Positions 26,534 to 35,782 are shown, counted from the first letter of the stretch. The stretch: 64,000 bases of DNA from Cytobacillus citreus (GCF_018343665.1 NZ_JAGYPM010000003.1:277497-341496), one strand, 5' to 3'. The notes: generated by a model not told the origin, from the letters alone. Numbers and translations: made by a program.

Positions 26534-26626
26534 AAAGTAGCGTATATTTATTAAGTGACCGATATAATTCGAAAGTAGCCGATATATATATAAAGTGACC
26601 GATTTATTAAAAAAAGTGACCGATAT
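26534..26626. repeat. Tandem array of five ~20-bp repeats
   Basis: AAGTGACCGATAT-type units start near 26534, 26553, 26573, 26593 and 26614 (variants AAGTAGCGTATAT, AAGTGACCGATAT, AAGTAGCCGATAT, AAGTGACCGATTT, AAGTGACCGATAT), a period of 19-21 bases. The array starts right after the mciZ stop codon. Confidence 0.8.
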
Positions 26627-26730
26627 ACGCTGTTCATACACGTTTTGAATACGTGAAGATTCAATTTATTTGTTGTTTGATCCATTCTTTCGTTAAAATA
26701 AGAACAAAAGGATGAAATTGAGGTTGTTTT

Positions 26731-27642
26731 ATGAAAAAAAGACAGTTAGGCAAATCAGATTTATTTGTAAGTGAGCTTGGGCTTGGGTGCATGTCACTTG
26801 GCACAGATGCAAAAAATGCTACAGCCATTATTGAAGCTGCGTTAGTGGAAGGCATTAATTACTTTGATACTGCCGATTTATATGACTTTGGACAAAACGA
26901 GCAACTTGTCGGGCAAGCCTTAAAGACTGTTAGAGATCAAGTTATTATTGCAACAAAGGTTGGAAACCGCTGGAACGAGCAGAAGAATGGCTGGAGCTGG
27001 GATCCCTCTAAAAAATATATAAAAGAAGCAGTGAAGGGTAGCTTAAAAAGGCTTGGAACCGACTATATCGATTTATATCAGCTTCATGGAGGAACGATTG
27101 AGGATCCGATTGAGGATACAATTGAAGCATTTGAAGAGCTAAAAGCTGAGGGATTGATTCGTTATTATGGAATCTCTTCTATCCGTCCAAATGTTATTCG
27201 TGAGTATATCAAAAAATCAAATATTGTCTCAGTCATGATGCAACACAGTATACTAGATCGACGTCCAGAGGAGGAGATGCTGCCGCTTATTCACGAAAAA
27301 GGGATCGGTGTCGTTACTCGAGGTCCGCTAGCTAAAGGGATTTTAAGCGGCAAAACGCTTGAGAAAGCTGCTAAAAGTGGCTACCTAGATTATAACTTTG
27401 AAGAATTGCAAGTTACGATATCAAAACTTCGGGAAAAACTCACAGATTTATATTCCTTAACAGAAATTGCACTTCAATATAATTTAGCTGATCCAGCTGT
27501 TTCTTCCGTGATTGCAGGTGCCAGCAGTGTAGAACAATTAAAAGAAAACGCAAAAGCAGTTCGTGCTAATCCGCTAACAAAAAATGAAATAGCCATCATT
27601 CAAGCAATTTCTAAATCAAATCAGTACGATCAGCATCGATAA
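26731..27642 (+). CDS. Aldo/keto reductase (YqkF-like)
   Basis: A 303-residue NADPH-dependent oxidoreductase of the AKR superfamily. The N-terminus is KRQLGKSDLFVSELGLGCMS. The catalytic Asp-Tyr pair is in FDTADLYDFGQNEQLVGQAL and the Lys in VIIATKVGNRW; DYIDLYQLHGG carries the His of the tetrad. The C-terminal cofactor region is PAVSSVIAGASSVEQLKENA. The neighbours (nudF, mciZ, yqkE) match B. subtilis yqkF. The physiological substrate is unknown. Confidence 0.88.
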   Translation: MKKRQLGKSDLFVSELGLGCMSLGTDAKNATAIIEAALVEGINYFDTADLYDFGQNEQLVGQALKTVRDQVIIATKVGNRWNEQKNGWSWDPSKKYIKEAVKGSLKRLGTDYIDLYQLHGGTIEDPIEDTIEAFEELKAEGLIRYYGISSIRPNVIREYIKKSNIVSVMMQHSILDRRPEEEMLPLIHEKGIGVVTRGPLAKGILSGKTLEKAAKSGYLDYNFEELQVTISKLREKLTDLYSLTEIALQYNLADPAVSSVIAGASSVEQLKENAKAVRANPLTKNEIAIIQAISKSNQYDQHR

Positions 27643-27663
27643 AAAAGAAATCACAAAAAAAAT

Positions 27664-27708
27664 GAAGGGCTTCACTAAGTCAATATCGACATTAGTGACA
27701 GCCCCTTT
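27664..27708. terminator. Bidirectional terminator between yqkF-like and yqkE
   Basis: AGGGCTTCACTAA (27666-27678) pairs with TTAGTGACAGCCC (27692-27704), one small bulge, with TTTTCTCC following on the plus strand. It serves two converging genes. Confidence 0.75.
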
Positions 27709-27716
27709 TCTCCTAT

Positions 27717-27962
27717 TTATTTAAACTCTTTCCAATTCAAATTGCTTTCACCAAGCAGCTCTTCAAAGCTTTTATTCTTTTCACGCAATCTTCTTTCCTC
27801 TTTCTTGCGCTGTTCTTCCTCTTCCCTTTTCTTATCTTCTTCTGCTTTTAATTCCTGCTTTGTATCTTTTAACTTTTTCATTAATTCTTGATTCAGCATA
27901 TCGCCAAGTGTTACTGGTTTATCCTCTTTTTTGGGCTGGGAATGCTGCTTTTTCTTTTTCAT
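27717..27962 (-). CDS. yqkE: YqkE family protein (DUF3886)
   Basis: An 81-residue, highly charged protein, mostly one long helix or coiled coil of Lys, Glu and Arg (LKAEEDKKREEEEQRKKEER). The conserved ends are VTLGDMLNQELMKKLK near the start and SFEELLGESNLNWKEFK at the C-terminus, typical of YqkE/DUF3886. No function is established. The position between the yqkF-like and yqkD regions agrees with B. subtilis order. Confidence 0.82.
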   Translation of the reverse strand: MKKKKQHSQPKKEDKPVTLGDMLNQELMKKLKDTKQELKAEEDKKREEEEQRKKEERRLREKNKSFEELLGESNLNWKEFK

Positions 27963-28000
27963 TGAAATCCCCTCATAAAATAATGTTGTCCAATATTATA

Positions 28001-28381
28001 TCACTTTTCATTCATAAACTCGAGAAATTCAATGCGATTTCCAAACGGATCATCAATAAAAAAGCGGTTTCTGCCTTCTATTGGCGGTTCTTCTTTTATC
28101 AGAACTCCTTTTTCTGTCAAACTATTGCGCAAAACTTCCAAATTCTCTACTACGAATCCAGGATGTGCTTTTTTGGCAGGTAGAAAATCTTCTTGAACTC
28201 CGATATGTATTTCCTGATTACCGCATTTAAACCAACAGCCCCCGCGCTTTAAGAGATTTTCCGGCTTTGGAATCTCTTCAAGCCCGAGGATATTACCGAA
28301 AAACCCTCTTGCCTGCTCCTCACAGTCTTTTGGAGCGGCTAATTGGATATGGTCGATTCCTTTAAAAGCAAAATTCATCAT
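28001..28381 (-). CDS. VOC (glyoxalase/dioxygenase superfamily) protein
   Basis: A 126-residue single VOC module pair. The first beta-alpha-beta unit is FKGIDHIQLAAPKDCEEQAR with His as a metal ligand. GCWFKCGNQEIHIGVQ supplies the next His, and RNRFFIDDPFGNRIEFLEF gives the C-terminal Glu ligand. Likely a metal-dependent lyase, isomerase or resistance protein; the substrate cannot be deduced. GGGGGA precedes the tandem ATGs. Confidence 0.8.
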   Translation of the reverse strand: MMNFAFKGIDHIQLAAPKDCEEQARGFFGNILGLEEIPKPENLLKRGGCWFKCGNQEIHIGVQEDFLPAKKAHPGFVVENLEVLRNSLTEKGVLIKEEPPIEGRNRFFIDDPFGNRIEFLEFMNEK

Positions 28382-28501
28382 GTAGTCCCCCTTTTTAGTA
28401 ATGCGGAAGCGGAGCTAGACAGTTCTCTAACTCGAAAAAATTTATACTTATTCATTTAAATAGCGAAAAGCACAGTATTAATACTGTACTTTTCGAGTAA
28501 A

Positions 28502-29170
28502 TTAATAAGCTTCTGTTAATACGTTCTCGTCCACCTGCAGCTCTGCTTCTGTTGATTGAACTACCTCTTCAACGGTATAGCCCTTTGCAACCTCAACGAG
28601 CTTTAGGCCAGAGTCGGTAACATCAATTACTGCTCTTTCTGTAATGATTCGGTTTACAACTGATTTTCCTGTTAATGGAAGTGTGCATTTTTTTAGAATT
28701 TTCGAGTCGCCGTTTTTGTTCGTATGGTCCATGATGACAATGATTTTCCCTGCACCGTGAACAAGATCCATCGCGCCTCCCATTCCTTTAATCATCTTGC
28801 CTGGAATCATCCAGTTCGCTAGATCACCATTTTCAGAGACTTCCATTCCTCCAAGAATGGCAATATTCACATGCCCGCCACGAATCATCGCAAAGGATTC
28901 AGCGCTATCAAAATAGGCTGAACCAGGAATAGTTGTAACAGTTTCCTTTCCTGCATTGATTAAATCAGGATCCACTTCTTCTTTTGAAGGAAATGGCCCG
29001 ATGCCAAGCAAGCCATTCTCTGATTGCAGCACTACTTGCTTATCTTCTGAAATATAATTAGCTACAAGTGTTGGCATACCAATCCCAAGATTAACATAGA
29101 AGCCACTTTCAATTTCCTTTTCAGCACGTCTGGCAATTTTTTCGCGAACAGCTGCTTTATCGTTACTCAT
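28502..29170 (-). CDS. scoB: 3-oxoacid CoA-transferase, subunit B
   Basis: The beta subunit of a CoA-transferase that activates acetoacetate using an acyl-CoA donor such as succinyl-CoA. 222 residues. The active-site glutamate lies in [16 protein letters not shown], and [20 protein letters not shown] and [13 protein letters not shown] are family landmarks. It follows subunit A by 20 bases and completes a thiolase-scoA-scoB operon, with HMG-CoA lyase divergent, fitting ketone-body or leucine catabolism. Succinyl versus butyryl or acetyl donor preference is unresolved. Confidence 0.9.
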   Translation of the reverse strand: MSNDKAAVREKIARRAEKEIESGFYVNLGIGMPTLVANYISEDKQVVLQSENGLLGIGPFPSKEEVDPDLINAGKETVTTIPGSAYFDSAESFAMIRGGHVNIAILGGMEVSENGDLANWMIPGKMIKGMGGAMDLVHGAGKIIVIMDHTNKNGDSKILKKCTLPLTGKSVVNRIITERAVIDVTDSGLKLVEVAKGYTVEEVVQSTEAELQVDENVLTEAY

Positions 29171-29190
29171 GTCTTCGTCTCCTTCCCAAA

Positions 29191-29886
29191 TTACTTTGTT
29201 AATGTTAGCCTTTCAATGCGTTTTTCCTGATTTCCTTGAATTAAAGATTGAACATAAATGCTTGGCGTATGAATAAAGTTTGGATCAAGCTCTCCGATTT
29301 CATAAAGGGTTTCGACTTCAGCAATCGTTACCTTTCCAGCCGCTGCAATCATTGGGTTAAAGTTTCTAGCCGTTTTATGATAAACGAGATTCCCCATCTT
29401 ATCACTTTTCCAAGCCCTCACTAAACTGAAATCAGCTATTAACGCCTCTTCAAGCAAATATTCTTTTCCGTTAAAGTATTTTGTTTCTTTTCCTTCTGCA
29501 ATGGGCGTTCCTACTCCTGCAGGCGTGTAAAAAGCTGGAATACCAGCACCCCCTGCGCGGATTTTTTCTGCAAGCGTTCCTTGTGGGAGGAGTTCGACTT
29601 CAATTTCTCCTGAGAGAACCTGTCTTTCAAACTCTTTATTTTCTCCAACATAGGAGCCAACCATTTTCTTAATCTGTTTATTATTTAAAAGCAAGCCAAG
29701 ACCCCAGTCATCCACACCACAGTTATTTGAAATGACGGTTAAATCTTTGACGCCTTTTTCCACTAAAGCTAAGATAAGATTTTCTGGTATGCCACAGAGT
29801 CCGAATCCGCCTACCATTAAAACAGCGCCATCATGAATATCCTTCACTGCTTCATTAAAGGAAGTACAAATCTTTTTCATGTCCAT
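29191..29886 (-). CDS. scoA: 3-oxoacid CoA-transferase, subunit A
   Basis: The alpha subunit, 231 residues. It starts with [22 protein letters not shown], the CoA-transferase GGFGxxGIP motif, followed by [17 protein letters not shown] and [20 protein letters not shown]. It lies between the thiolase gene (58 bases upstream) and scoB (20 bases downstream). With the thiolase it converts acetoacetate to two acetyl-CoA. Confidence 0.9.
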   Translation of the reverse strand: MDMKKICTSFNEAVKDIHDGAVLMVGGFGLCGIPENLILALVEKGVKDLTVISNNCGVDDWGLGLLLNNKQIKKMVGSYVGENKEFERQVLSGEIEVELLPQGTLAEKIRAGGAGIPAFYTPAGVGTPIAEGKETKYFNGKEYLLEEALIADFSLVRAWKSDKMGNLVYHKTARNFNPMIAAAGKVTIAEVETLYEIGELDPNFIHTPSIYVQSLIQGNQEKRIERLTLTK

Positions 29887-29944
29887 TCTCCCCTCTCAAT
29901 TGAGAACGTTTTATTTACTCTTTATACTTGCTTCCTAAATTGAA

Positions 29945-31132
29945 TTACGCCAGCTCTACCACGGTTGCAACACCTTGACCGCCACCGATACAAAGAGTTG
30001 CAAGTCCTTTTTTTGCCTGCCGCTTTTTCATTTCATGAATCAATGTAACAAGGATTCTCGCACCGCTTGCACCAATCGGATGCCCTAAAGCAATAGCTCC
30101 CCCATTAACATTTAAAATGTCTTTATTAAAATGCAGCTCTCTGTCAACAGCAAGTGATTGTGCCGCAAATGCTTCATTTGCTTCTATTAACTCCATTTCA
30201 TCTATAGAAACGGATGCCTTTTCAAGGGCTTTTTTCACAGCGCTGACAGGTCCAATCCCCATAATACTTGGGTCTACTCCTGCACTAGCATTTCCTTTAA
30301 TCGTGACTAATGGCTGAATGCCCAATTCATCTGCTTTTTTTCTGCTCATTACTATTAGAACTGCAGCTCCATCATTAATGCCTGAAGCATTTCCAGCTGT
30401 GACACTGCCATCTTTTTTGAATGCTGGACGAAGGGCAGCTAATTTTTCAGCAGTTGTTCCTTTTTTTGGATATTCATCCGTATCAAAGACGATTGAGTCT
30501 CCCTTTCTTTGCGGGATTTCAACAGGGACAATTTCATCTTTAAATTTTCCCTCTTCAATTGCTTTTGCTGCTTTCGTTTGGCTTAAAGCAGCAAATTCAT
30601 CCTGTTCTTCCCTGTTCAGCTCATATTTTTCACAAAGATTTTCTGCTGTTACACCCATATGATAATCATTGAATGCACACCAAAGCCCATCAGATATCAT
30701 TGTGTCAACAAACTTCTGATCGCCCATTTTAAATCCATTTCGTGCATTTTTTAATATGTATGGTGCTTGGCTCATATTCTCCATACCACCAGCGACAACG
30801 ACATTTGCGTCTCCAGCCAAGATTGCCTGTGTTGCCAAATGAACGGCCTTCAATCCCGATCCACACACTTTATTAATCGTCAAAGCGGAAACGCTTTCAG
30901 GGAGTCCTACTTTAATTGCCGCTTGCCTTGCTGGATTCTGACCAAGGCCAGCCTGTAATACATTCCCTAGAATAACTTCATCTACCTCTTCAGGTTTCAC
31001 ACCCGCTCTTTCAAGTGCCCCTTTAATTGCCACTGCCCCTAATTCTGCTGCGGATATATCCTTTAAACTTCCATTAAAGCTGCCAATTGCTGTTCGGACT
31101 GCGCTGACTATGACTACCTCTATTTGTGTCAT
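29945..31132 (-). CDS. Acetyl-CoA acetyltransferase (thiolase)
   Basis: A biosynthetic/degradative type II thiolase, about 395 residues. The acyl-accepting Cys is in [15 protein letters not shown], the substrate-binding His in [17 protein letters not shown], and the C-terminal general-base Cys in [13 protein letters not shown]. The ATG at 31132 ([19 protein letters not shown]) is preferred because AGAGAGG lies 9 bases upstream; an ATG three codons earlier touches the ribosome site. First gene of the acetoacetate operon, divergent from HMG-CoA lyase. Confidence 0.92.
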   Translation of the reverse strand: MTQIEVVIVSAVRTAIGSFNGSLKDISAAELGAVAIKGALERAGVKPEEVDEVILGNVLQAGLGQNPARQAAIKVGLPESVSALTINKVCGSGLKAVHLATQAILAGDANVVVAGGMENMSQAPYILKNARNGFKMGDQKFVDTMISDGLWCAFNDYHMGVTAENLCEKYELNREEQDEFAALSQTKAAKAIEEGKFKDEIVPVEIPQRKGDSIVFDTDEYPKKGTTAEKLAALRPAFKKDGSVTAGNASGINDGAAVLIVMSRKKADELGIQPLVTIKGNASAGVDPSIMGIGPVSAVKKALEKASVSIDEMELIEANEAFAAQSLAVDRELHFNKDILNVNGGAIALGHPIGASGARILVTLIHEMKKRQAKKGLATLCIGGGQGVATVVELA

Positions 31133-31263
31133 CTTACTCATCCTCTCTCGGCTATTTCATTAATACAATTTCGAGAAATAACGCAAAAACCCTTTTATTT
31201 TGTCAAAATTTCTATAATTCTTGCATTTACAAATACAAGAACACTAAAATATAGAGAAGAACA

Positions 31264-31275
31264 GAGCGTTCGCTC
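31264..31275. promoter_or_regulatory. Candidate TetR-type operator between thiolase and HMG-CoA lyase genes
   Basis: GAGCG-TT-CGCTC, an inverted repeat with two central bases, sits mid-way in the 234-base divergent intergenic region. Its symmetry and position suit a regulator shared by both directions. The assignment to any regulator is inference. Confidence 0.35.
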
Positions 31276-31366
31276 AGAATAGTTGAAAACAATTTCAATA
31301 TTTTAATAAGGCATTTGTAAAAAATGAATTGTACTTCTATTAAACTATGAGATTGGAGAGAGAAAC

Positions 31367-32272
31367 ATGACGCTTCAAATGCCCGAAAAAGTAACAATCA
31401 TTGAAGTTGGTCCGCGTGATGGATTACAAAACGAAAAATCCTTTATCCCAACAGAGATAAAAAAAGATTTTATTAAAGGATTAAAGGATGCTGGATTAAC
31501 TGAAATGGAGTTGACTTCCTTTGTATCACCAAAATGGGTTCCACAAATGGGAGATGCAGCTGAAATTGTTGCCGATTGCTTAGATGATCGTACCCGAAAC
31601 ATTGTCCTTGCCCCGAATAGAAAAGGAATCGACAGAGTTTATATGACCGATTGTAGTGCCGTTGCTGTTTTTGTTGGTGTCAGCAATACGTTCAATCAGA
31701 AAAATATTAATAAAACGACTCAGGAAAGCATGAATGAGTTAACTCCTATTATCGGTGAGTTAAAAGAAAAGAGATTCTTTGTTCGTGCATGCATTTCAAC
31801 TGCATTCTACTGTCCTTATGAAGGAAAAATGGAATTAGAGGATGTTGTGAGCTTGTGCCGTCAATTTGTGGAGGCTGGTGCTGATGAGCTAAGTGTGGCC
31901 GATACAATTGGAATGGCTGCACCCCATGAATCCTATGCATTATTCAGCCGTTTAAAAAAAGAATTTCCTTCCACCCTTATAACTGCTCATTTTCACGACA
32001 CAAGAAAAATGGCTCTTGCAAATATTTATGCTGCCCTGCAAGCTGGCATAGATCGCTTTGATACTTCAGCTGGCGGACTAGGCGGATGTCCATTTGCTCC
32101 AGGAGCAGCAGGAAATGCTGCTACAGAGGATGTCGTCTACATGCTTGAACGAATGGGAATTGAAACAAGCGTAAATTTAGAGAAATTAGTCAAAGCCATT
32201 GATGTTGTTCAGCCTTATTTATCACGTTCAATTGAAAGCACCTATTATCGACTTCACATACAGAAAGTTTAA
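31367..32272 (+). CDS. Hydroxymethylglutaryl-CoA lyase
   Basis: Cleaves HMG-CoA to acetyl-CoA and acetoacetate, the last step of leucine breakdown. 301 residues with a TIM barrel. The N-terminal TIIEVGPRDGLQNEKSF carries metal and catalytic residues, TAHFHDTRKMALANI supplies two His ligands, and GGLGGCPFAPGAAGNAATED is the diagnostic catalytic-Cys signature. GGAGAGAG precedes the ATG. It is divergent from the thiolase-CoA-transferase operon, whose enzymes would use its acetoacetate. Orthologue of B. subtilis YngG. Confidence 0.92.
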   Translation: MTLQMPEKVTIIEVGPRDGLQNEKSFIPTEIKKDFIKGLKDAGLTEMELTSFVSPKWVPQMGDAAEIVADCLDDRTRNIVLAPNRKGIDRVYMTDCSAVAVFVGVSNTFNQKNINKTTQESMNELTPIIGELKEKRFFVRACISTAFYCPYEGKMELEDVVSLCRQFVEAGADELSVADTIGMAAPHESYALFSRLKKEFPSTLITAHFHDTRKMALANIYAALQAGIDRFDTSAGGLGGCPFAPGAAGNAATEDVVYMLERMGIETSVNLEKLVKAIDVVQPYLSRSIESTYYRLHIQKV

Positions 32273-32338
32273 TTATGAATAATCTTGTACTTCTTAATCC
32301 ATCTTATTAGGTGAAGTAATAAGAAGGGAGATATGAAA

Positions 32339-32470
32339 ATGAGCCAAAAGCGTGAAAAGGGCTTCAGCCAAAAAGGTAAACCAAACAGCGATACCGTTAA
32401 TCCAACGATTGCAGCAGAAGAATTAGAAAAAGCGATCCACCCTACAAAACGACAGAATGCTAAGCAATAA
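32339..32470 (+). CDS. Small hydrophilic protein, unknown
   Basis: A 43-residue charged peptide: MSQKREKGFSQKGKPNSDTV, then NPTIAAEELEKAIHPTKRQN and AKQ. AGAAGGGAG lies 8 bases before the chosen ATG, and a strong terminator begins at the stop codon, so it looks like a real monocistronic gene. An ATG two codons upstream is too close to the ribosome site. Small, soluble and lysine-rich, it recalls small spore-associated proteins, but I do not recognise the family. Confidence 0.7.
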   Translation: MSQKREKGFSQKGKPNSDTVNPTIAAEELEKAIHPTKRQNAKQ

Positions 32471-32496
32471 ACCGCTCTCTCCAGCGGTTTTTTTAT
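32471..32496 (+). terminator. Terminator of the small 43-residue gene
   Basis: ACCGCT (32471-32476) and AGCGGT (32483-32488) form a stem followed by TTTTTTATT, starting at the stop codon. Confidence 0.85.
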
Positions 32497-32575
32497 TCCT
32501 TCATTTTTTAATACAAGGATCATACTGAAAATGCATTTAATATGTTAAACAACTTTCAAAATGGTAAAATAATAA

Positions 32576-32596
32576 GAAAAGCGTTAGCGCCTTGGG
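32576..32596. repeat. Short dispersed repeat remnant overlapping a ribosome site
   Basis: GAAAAGCGTTAGCGCCTTGG shares its first half with 24421-24446. It runs directly into the GGGGGG ribosome site of the hydrolase gene. Confidence 0.5.
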
Positions 32597-32599
32597 GGG

Positions 32600-33544
32600 A
32601 TGAATTTGAAAAGACTACTCAGGCTTACCCGTTATTTCATTTCCTTCATTCTTTTTTTATCGTCAATTGGAATTTATTTTACGAATCGGCTGATGTATAT
32701 GAGGAAAAAGGAAGATCAATTTATTCTTGAACGGGAAAAGGAAGCTGGCCGGCTTGATCCAATAGAATATGAAAGTCTGCCGAAAAAAGAAGTGCTTGTC
32801 CCTTCTCCGTTTGGTTATGATCTTAAAATGGTCATTATTGAGCCGTATGAAACGAATCGTTATATTATAATTGCTCATGGAGTTACAGAAAACAAAATGA
32901 ACTCGATTAAGTATATGAACCTTTTTTTGAAGCGCGGATTTAATGCCGTTATTTACGATCATCGCCGTCACGGGGAGTCTGGAGGAAAAACGACAAGCTT
33001 CGGTCATTATGAAAAGTTCGATTTAAAAACGATCGTAGATTGGCTAAAAGAAGAAAAAGGTGCCAACATCCTGCTCGGCATTCACGGAGAATCAATGGGT
33101 GCAGCAACAATGCTGTTATACGCAGGAATGCTTGAGGACGGAGCAGATTTCTATATTGCTGATTGTCCCTTTTCCGATTTTAAAGAGCTGCTTACTTATC
33201 AATTAAAATCAGAAATGAAGCTGCCGCCAAAGCTCATCTTGCCTGTAGCTGATTTATTTTTGCGCATGCGGCAGAAATACTCGATTAAAAATGTCTCTCC
33301 CATTTCCTTTATCGAAAATATTCAAAAGCCCATTTTATTTATTCATAGCAAAAAAGATGATTTTATTTTACCATCCATGTCTCAAGATTTATATGAGCGA
33401 AAAATAGGGCCAAAAAAGCTTTACTTAGCTACAAATGGCGTTCATGCCCAATCATTGAACGAAAACCCCGATGATTATGAAAAATCGATAGATGAGTTTT
33501 TAAGTGAATTTGTATATCCTGACCACCAACAATTCAATCACTAA
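32600..33544 (+). CDS. yqkD: Alpha/beta hydrolase, membrane-anchored (YqkD-like)
   Basis: A 314-residue serine hydrolase with an N-terminal hydrophobic anchor (LTRYFISFILFLSSIGIYF). The catalytic serine is in LLGIHGESMGAATMLLYAG. YDHRRHGESGGKTTSFGHYEKFD is the strongly conserved YqkD segment, and the Asp and His follow in FIHSKKDDFI and ATNGVHAQS. The ATG at 32600 directly abuts GGGGGG; a TTG two codons later (32606) has better spacing and may be the real start. The substrate is unknown. Confidence 0.88.
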   Translation: MNLKRLLRLTRYFISFILFLSSIGIYFTNRLMYMRKKEDQFILEREKEAGRLDPIEYESLPKKEVLVPSPFGYDLKMVIIEPYETNRYIIIAHGVTENKMNSIKYMNLFLKRGFNAVIYDHRRHGESGGKTTSFGHYEKFDLKTIVDWLKEEKGANILLGIHGESMGAATMLLYAGMLEDGADFYIADCPFSDFKELLTYQLKSEMKLPPKLILPVADLFLRMRQKYSIKNVSPISFIENIQKPILFIHSKKDDFILPSMSQDLYERKIGPKKLYLATNGVHAQSLNENPDDYEKSIDEFLSEFVYPDHQQFNH

Positions 33545-33612
33545 TATGGCCTGGTTTCCCAGGCCTCAGGCTGAAATAGTATTAATTTATACTTTGTCTA
33601 CACTTTGCGGCC

Positions 33613-34149
33613 TTATTCTATTTTATCACCCATCGCCTTTCCGTCACTCAAAAGTCCTCTTGCATTTTCGTAATCCCCTAATTTTAAAAAGTAGCGCCCG
33701 TTTATTTTTTCAATGATGTGAGCATGTTCTAGCTTTTGATCCTTTCCGAACACCTCAACAGATTTTATTTCCTTACTTTCGATCTTCCCGTAGATGACAG
33801 GAATCCGATTTTCCAAATTCCCTTTATAATCATAATCGTAAAATACATCCGTATAAGTGGTCAGCAGTTCATTTTCCTTATGCTCCCAATGATTATGTCC
33901 AGCGTTTTCCCATCCGACTTGATCATTTCCTTTTAAAAAAGCCACTGTTATAGCATCAAATTCTCCTTGTTTATTTTTCTGGCGCGTGACATACAGGAGA
34001 ATGACGCCATCTTTCACTTTTTCTTTATGAATAACTTCCTGTACATTAAACGGAATATCTTCTTCAATTACCTTATTCATTGGCACCGGCCTACAAGCTA
34101 CCAAAAATAAGGCACACATAATCAAAAGGGTCATCATTTTCTTTTCCAC
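33613..34149 (-). CDS. Hypothetical lipoprotein
   Basis: A 178-residue protein with a lipoprotein signal: basic MEKKMMTL, hydrophobic LIMCALFLVAC and a lipobox LVAC, so it is probably attached to the outer membrane leaflet through Cys19. The mature part has beta-rich segments (GVILLYVTRQKNKQGEFDAI, VFYDYDYKGN, KIESKEIKSVEVFGKDQKLE). The start is a GTG with GGAGGGA 5 bases upstream. No family recognised. It is inserted between yqkD and yqkB relative to B. subtilis. Confidence 0.75.
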   Translation of the reverse strand: MEKKMMTLLIMCALFLVACRPVPMNKVIEEDIPFNVQEVIHKEKVKDGVILLYVTRQKNKQGEFDAITVAFLKGNDQVGWENAGHNHWEHKENELLTTYTDVFYDYDYKGNLENRIPVIYGKIESKEIKSVEVFGKDQKLEHAHIIEKINGRYFLKLGDYENARGLLSDGKAMGDKIE

Positions 34150-34344
34150 GCTGCTCCCTCCGCTTCACTGACATCTTTACCATTAAATGTTGGTAACGAA
34201 GAGAACATGCATTTTTTCGAAAATTTTCCAATAAAAAGGGATATTCCCCCAAAATACTATCGTTACTAGTAATCCTGTAAAGCGAAAACAAGAAGTACTA
34301 ATTTCAAATAGAACCATACAAATTCAAATACGCCAGAAAGTAAA

Positions 34345-34391
34345 AAGTGAAACTTCCATCAATAGGGATAACCCTACTAGAAGTTTCACTT
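34345..34391 (-). terminator. yqkB terminator / long hairpin of the GTGAAACTT family
   Basis: AAGTGAAACTT (34345-34355) and AAGTTTCACTT (34381-34391) are exact reverse complements, with an inner partial stem (TAGGG/CCCTA), followed on the minus strand by TTTAC. The left half, GTGAAACTTCCATCA, is repeated at 43880-43895, so the hairpin belongs to a repeat family used as a terminator. Confidence 0.75.
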
Positions 34392-34418
34392 ACTGATGAA
34401 CTATCTTTCAATTTTCCG

Positions 34419-34748
34419 TTAACCAATTGTGCGATCAAAAAAGCTCATTCTTGGATTTAAGTACTCATTTGGACTCTTCAATTGAAAGCAGTTTGCCTTT
34501 TCAGAGTAATCTATTTTTAATTGTTCATCGAGAAAAACTTCCTTTGATTTTTCTATATAAATACCGCCTATATTGGTTTTAATTTCGCGATCATCCTCAT
34601 CCAATTCAGGAACTAACCAGAGAGCCGTTACCCCGCTTACAACACATCCACAGCCCTCTGTATCGTATTTAAGCTTTAAAAATCCTCTTTTATCTGCCAT
34701 TCGCTCTTTGATTTTTTTTGCTGCTTCTTCGGTTATAGTGATTTGCAT
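34419..34748 (-). CDS. yqkB: HesB/IscA-like iron-sulfur family protein YqkB
   Basis: A 109-residue protein of the HesB/IscA-like fold. The start is MQITITEEAAKKIKERMADK, followed by LKLKYDTEGCGCVVSGVTAL. The CGC pair and a later Cys (EKANCFQLKSP) could bind a cluster, but the spacing differs from true A-type Fe-S carriers, as in B. subtilis YqkB (107 residues). Function is unproven. The hairpin at 34345 ends its transcript. Confidence 0.82.
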   Translation of the reverse strand: MQITITEEAAKKIKERMADKRGFLKLKYDTEGCGCVVSGVTALWLVPELDEDDREIKTNIGGIYIEKSKEVFLDEQLKIDYSEKANCFQLKSPNEYLNPRMSFFDRTIG

Positions 34749-34829
34749 TCTTTCTTACCCCTTGCTACCATTTTCCTTTATTGTAGCATACTCTACTTTA
34801 AGCCAAGCGATTAGCCGGTAAAGTCACCG

Positions 34830-35564
34830 TCATACTCCTTCAACTATCTTAATAAAATCATCAAGAGTAGTTGAATATTTTATATAAATTCGCGGTAAAA
34901 GATAGAGTTCATCTTTACTCCCCTTTTCAGAAAATAGTTCAGGAGTAGTCGTAAGTCCAAACAAATAGTACTTCTTCGTTTCTGCTACAACCTTATCATT
35001 GAATTTTCCATATGGATACGCTAAAGCAATCACTGGTTTTCCCGTTATTTTTTGAATTTTATCCTTGGACTCTTTCAGTTCGTATTCATAATTTGTTATT
35101 GTCGTCAAATCAGGATGTGTGGCTGTATGTGACTGGATAGAAATTAATCCAGAATCCGCCATCATTTTTATATCCGACTTCGATAATCGGTTTGAACGGC
35201 CAATAAAGTCAGAAATAACAAAAATGGTTCCAGTTGGTTTAAAGCGTTCATTTTTCAGTTTCTGAAAGATAGCAAATGCATTAAGATTGTTTTTATATCC
35301 ATCATCAAATGTAATGAAAATCGGTTTGTTTACTTTATGGATATCCTGCCACCGCTCAAAAGTTAATAAAGTGTAGCCATGATCGCGCAAATAAATCATT
35401 TGTTCCTCAAAATTCTTAGGGGTTACATATAACTCTTTAGAACCATGGCCCTTAAACTCATCTATTGAATGATAAATTAAAATAGGTATATTTCTCCCCG
35501 CAAAGACTTGTGATGGAAGCAGTAAAATAAGAACAAATAAGAAAAACATAGAAAACTTTTTCAT
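34830..35564 (-). CDS. Secreted polysaccharide deacetylase
   Basis: A 244-residue NodB-domain protein with a signal peptide (KKFSMFFLFVLILLLPSQVFAG). The deacetylase motifs are present: FITFDDGYKNNLNAF with the catalytic and metal Asp, then SIQSHTATHPDL with two His ligands, and ALAYPYGKFNDK. It probably removes acetyl groups from N-acetylglucosamine in peptidoglycan or a surface glycan. It has no anchor and is likely released or wall-associated. No partner genes are adjacent. Confidence 0.85.
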   Translation of the reverse strand: MKKFSMFFLFVLILLLPSQVFAGRNIPILIYHSIDEFKGHGSKELYVTPKNFEEQMIYLRDHGYTLLTFERWQDIHKVNKPIFITFDDGYKNNLNAFAIFQKLKNERFKPTGTIFVISDFIGRSNRLSKSDIKMMADSGLISIQSHTATHPDLTTITNYEYELKESKDKIQKITGKPVIALAYPYGKFNDKVVAETKKYYLFGLTTTPELFSEKGSKDELYLLPRIYIKYSTTLDDFIKIVEGV

Positions 35565-35782
35565 TAAACCCCTCGCTTTATTCTTTTTATTACTAATTTA
35601 TTATCCCTCAAAAGCTTGGCTTTATTATTTCTATCTTTTAGTCCTTCTATAGCAGAGCCTGAAAATTTTCACAAGAGAGTAAATCCCCGTCCCTCTACTT
35701 TAAGCAATACGTTTGCTTTTTTTCATTTTTCCTTTTAATATGGGAGATAAAATGTGACATTTTTGTGAAGGGATGGTTATGT

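Noticed and set aside
26534..26626. CRISPR array
   Set aside because: Units are ~20 bp with no separate spacers, the repeats are degenerate, and there are no cas genes.
32269..32523. 84-codon minus-strand open frame
   Set aside because: Antisense to the small plus-strand gene at 32339, which has a good ribosome site and terminator.
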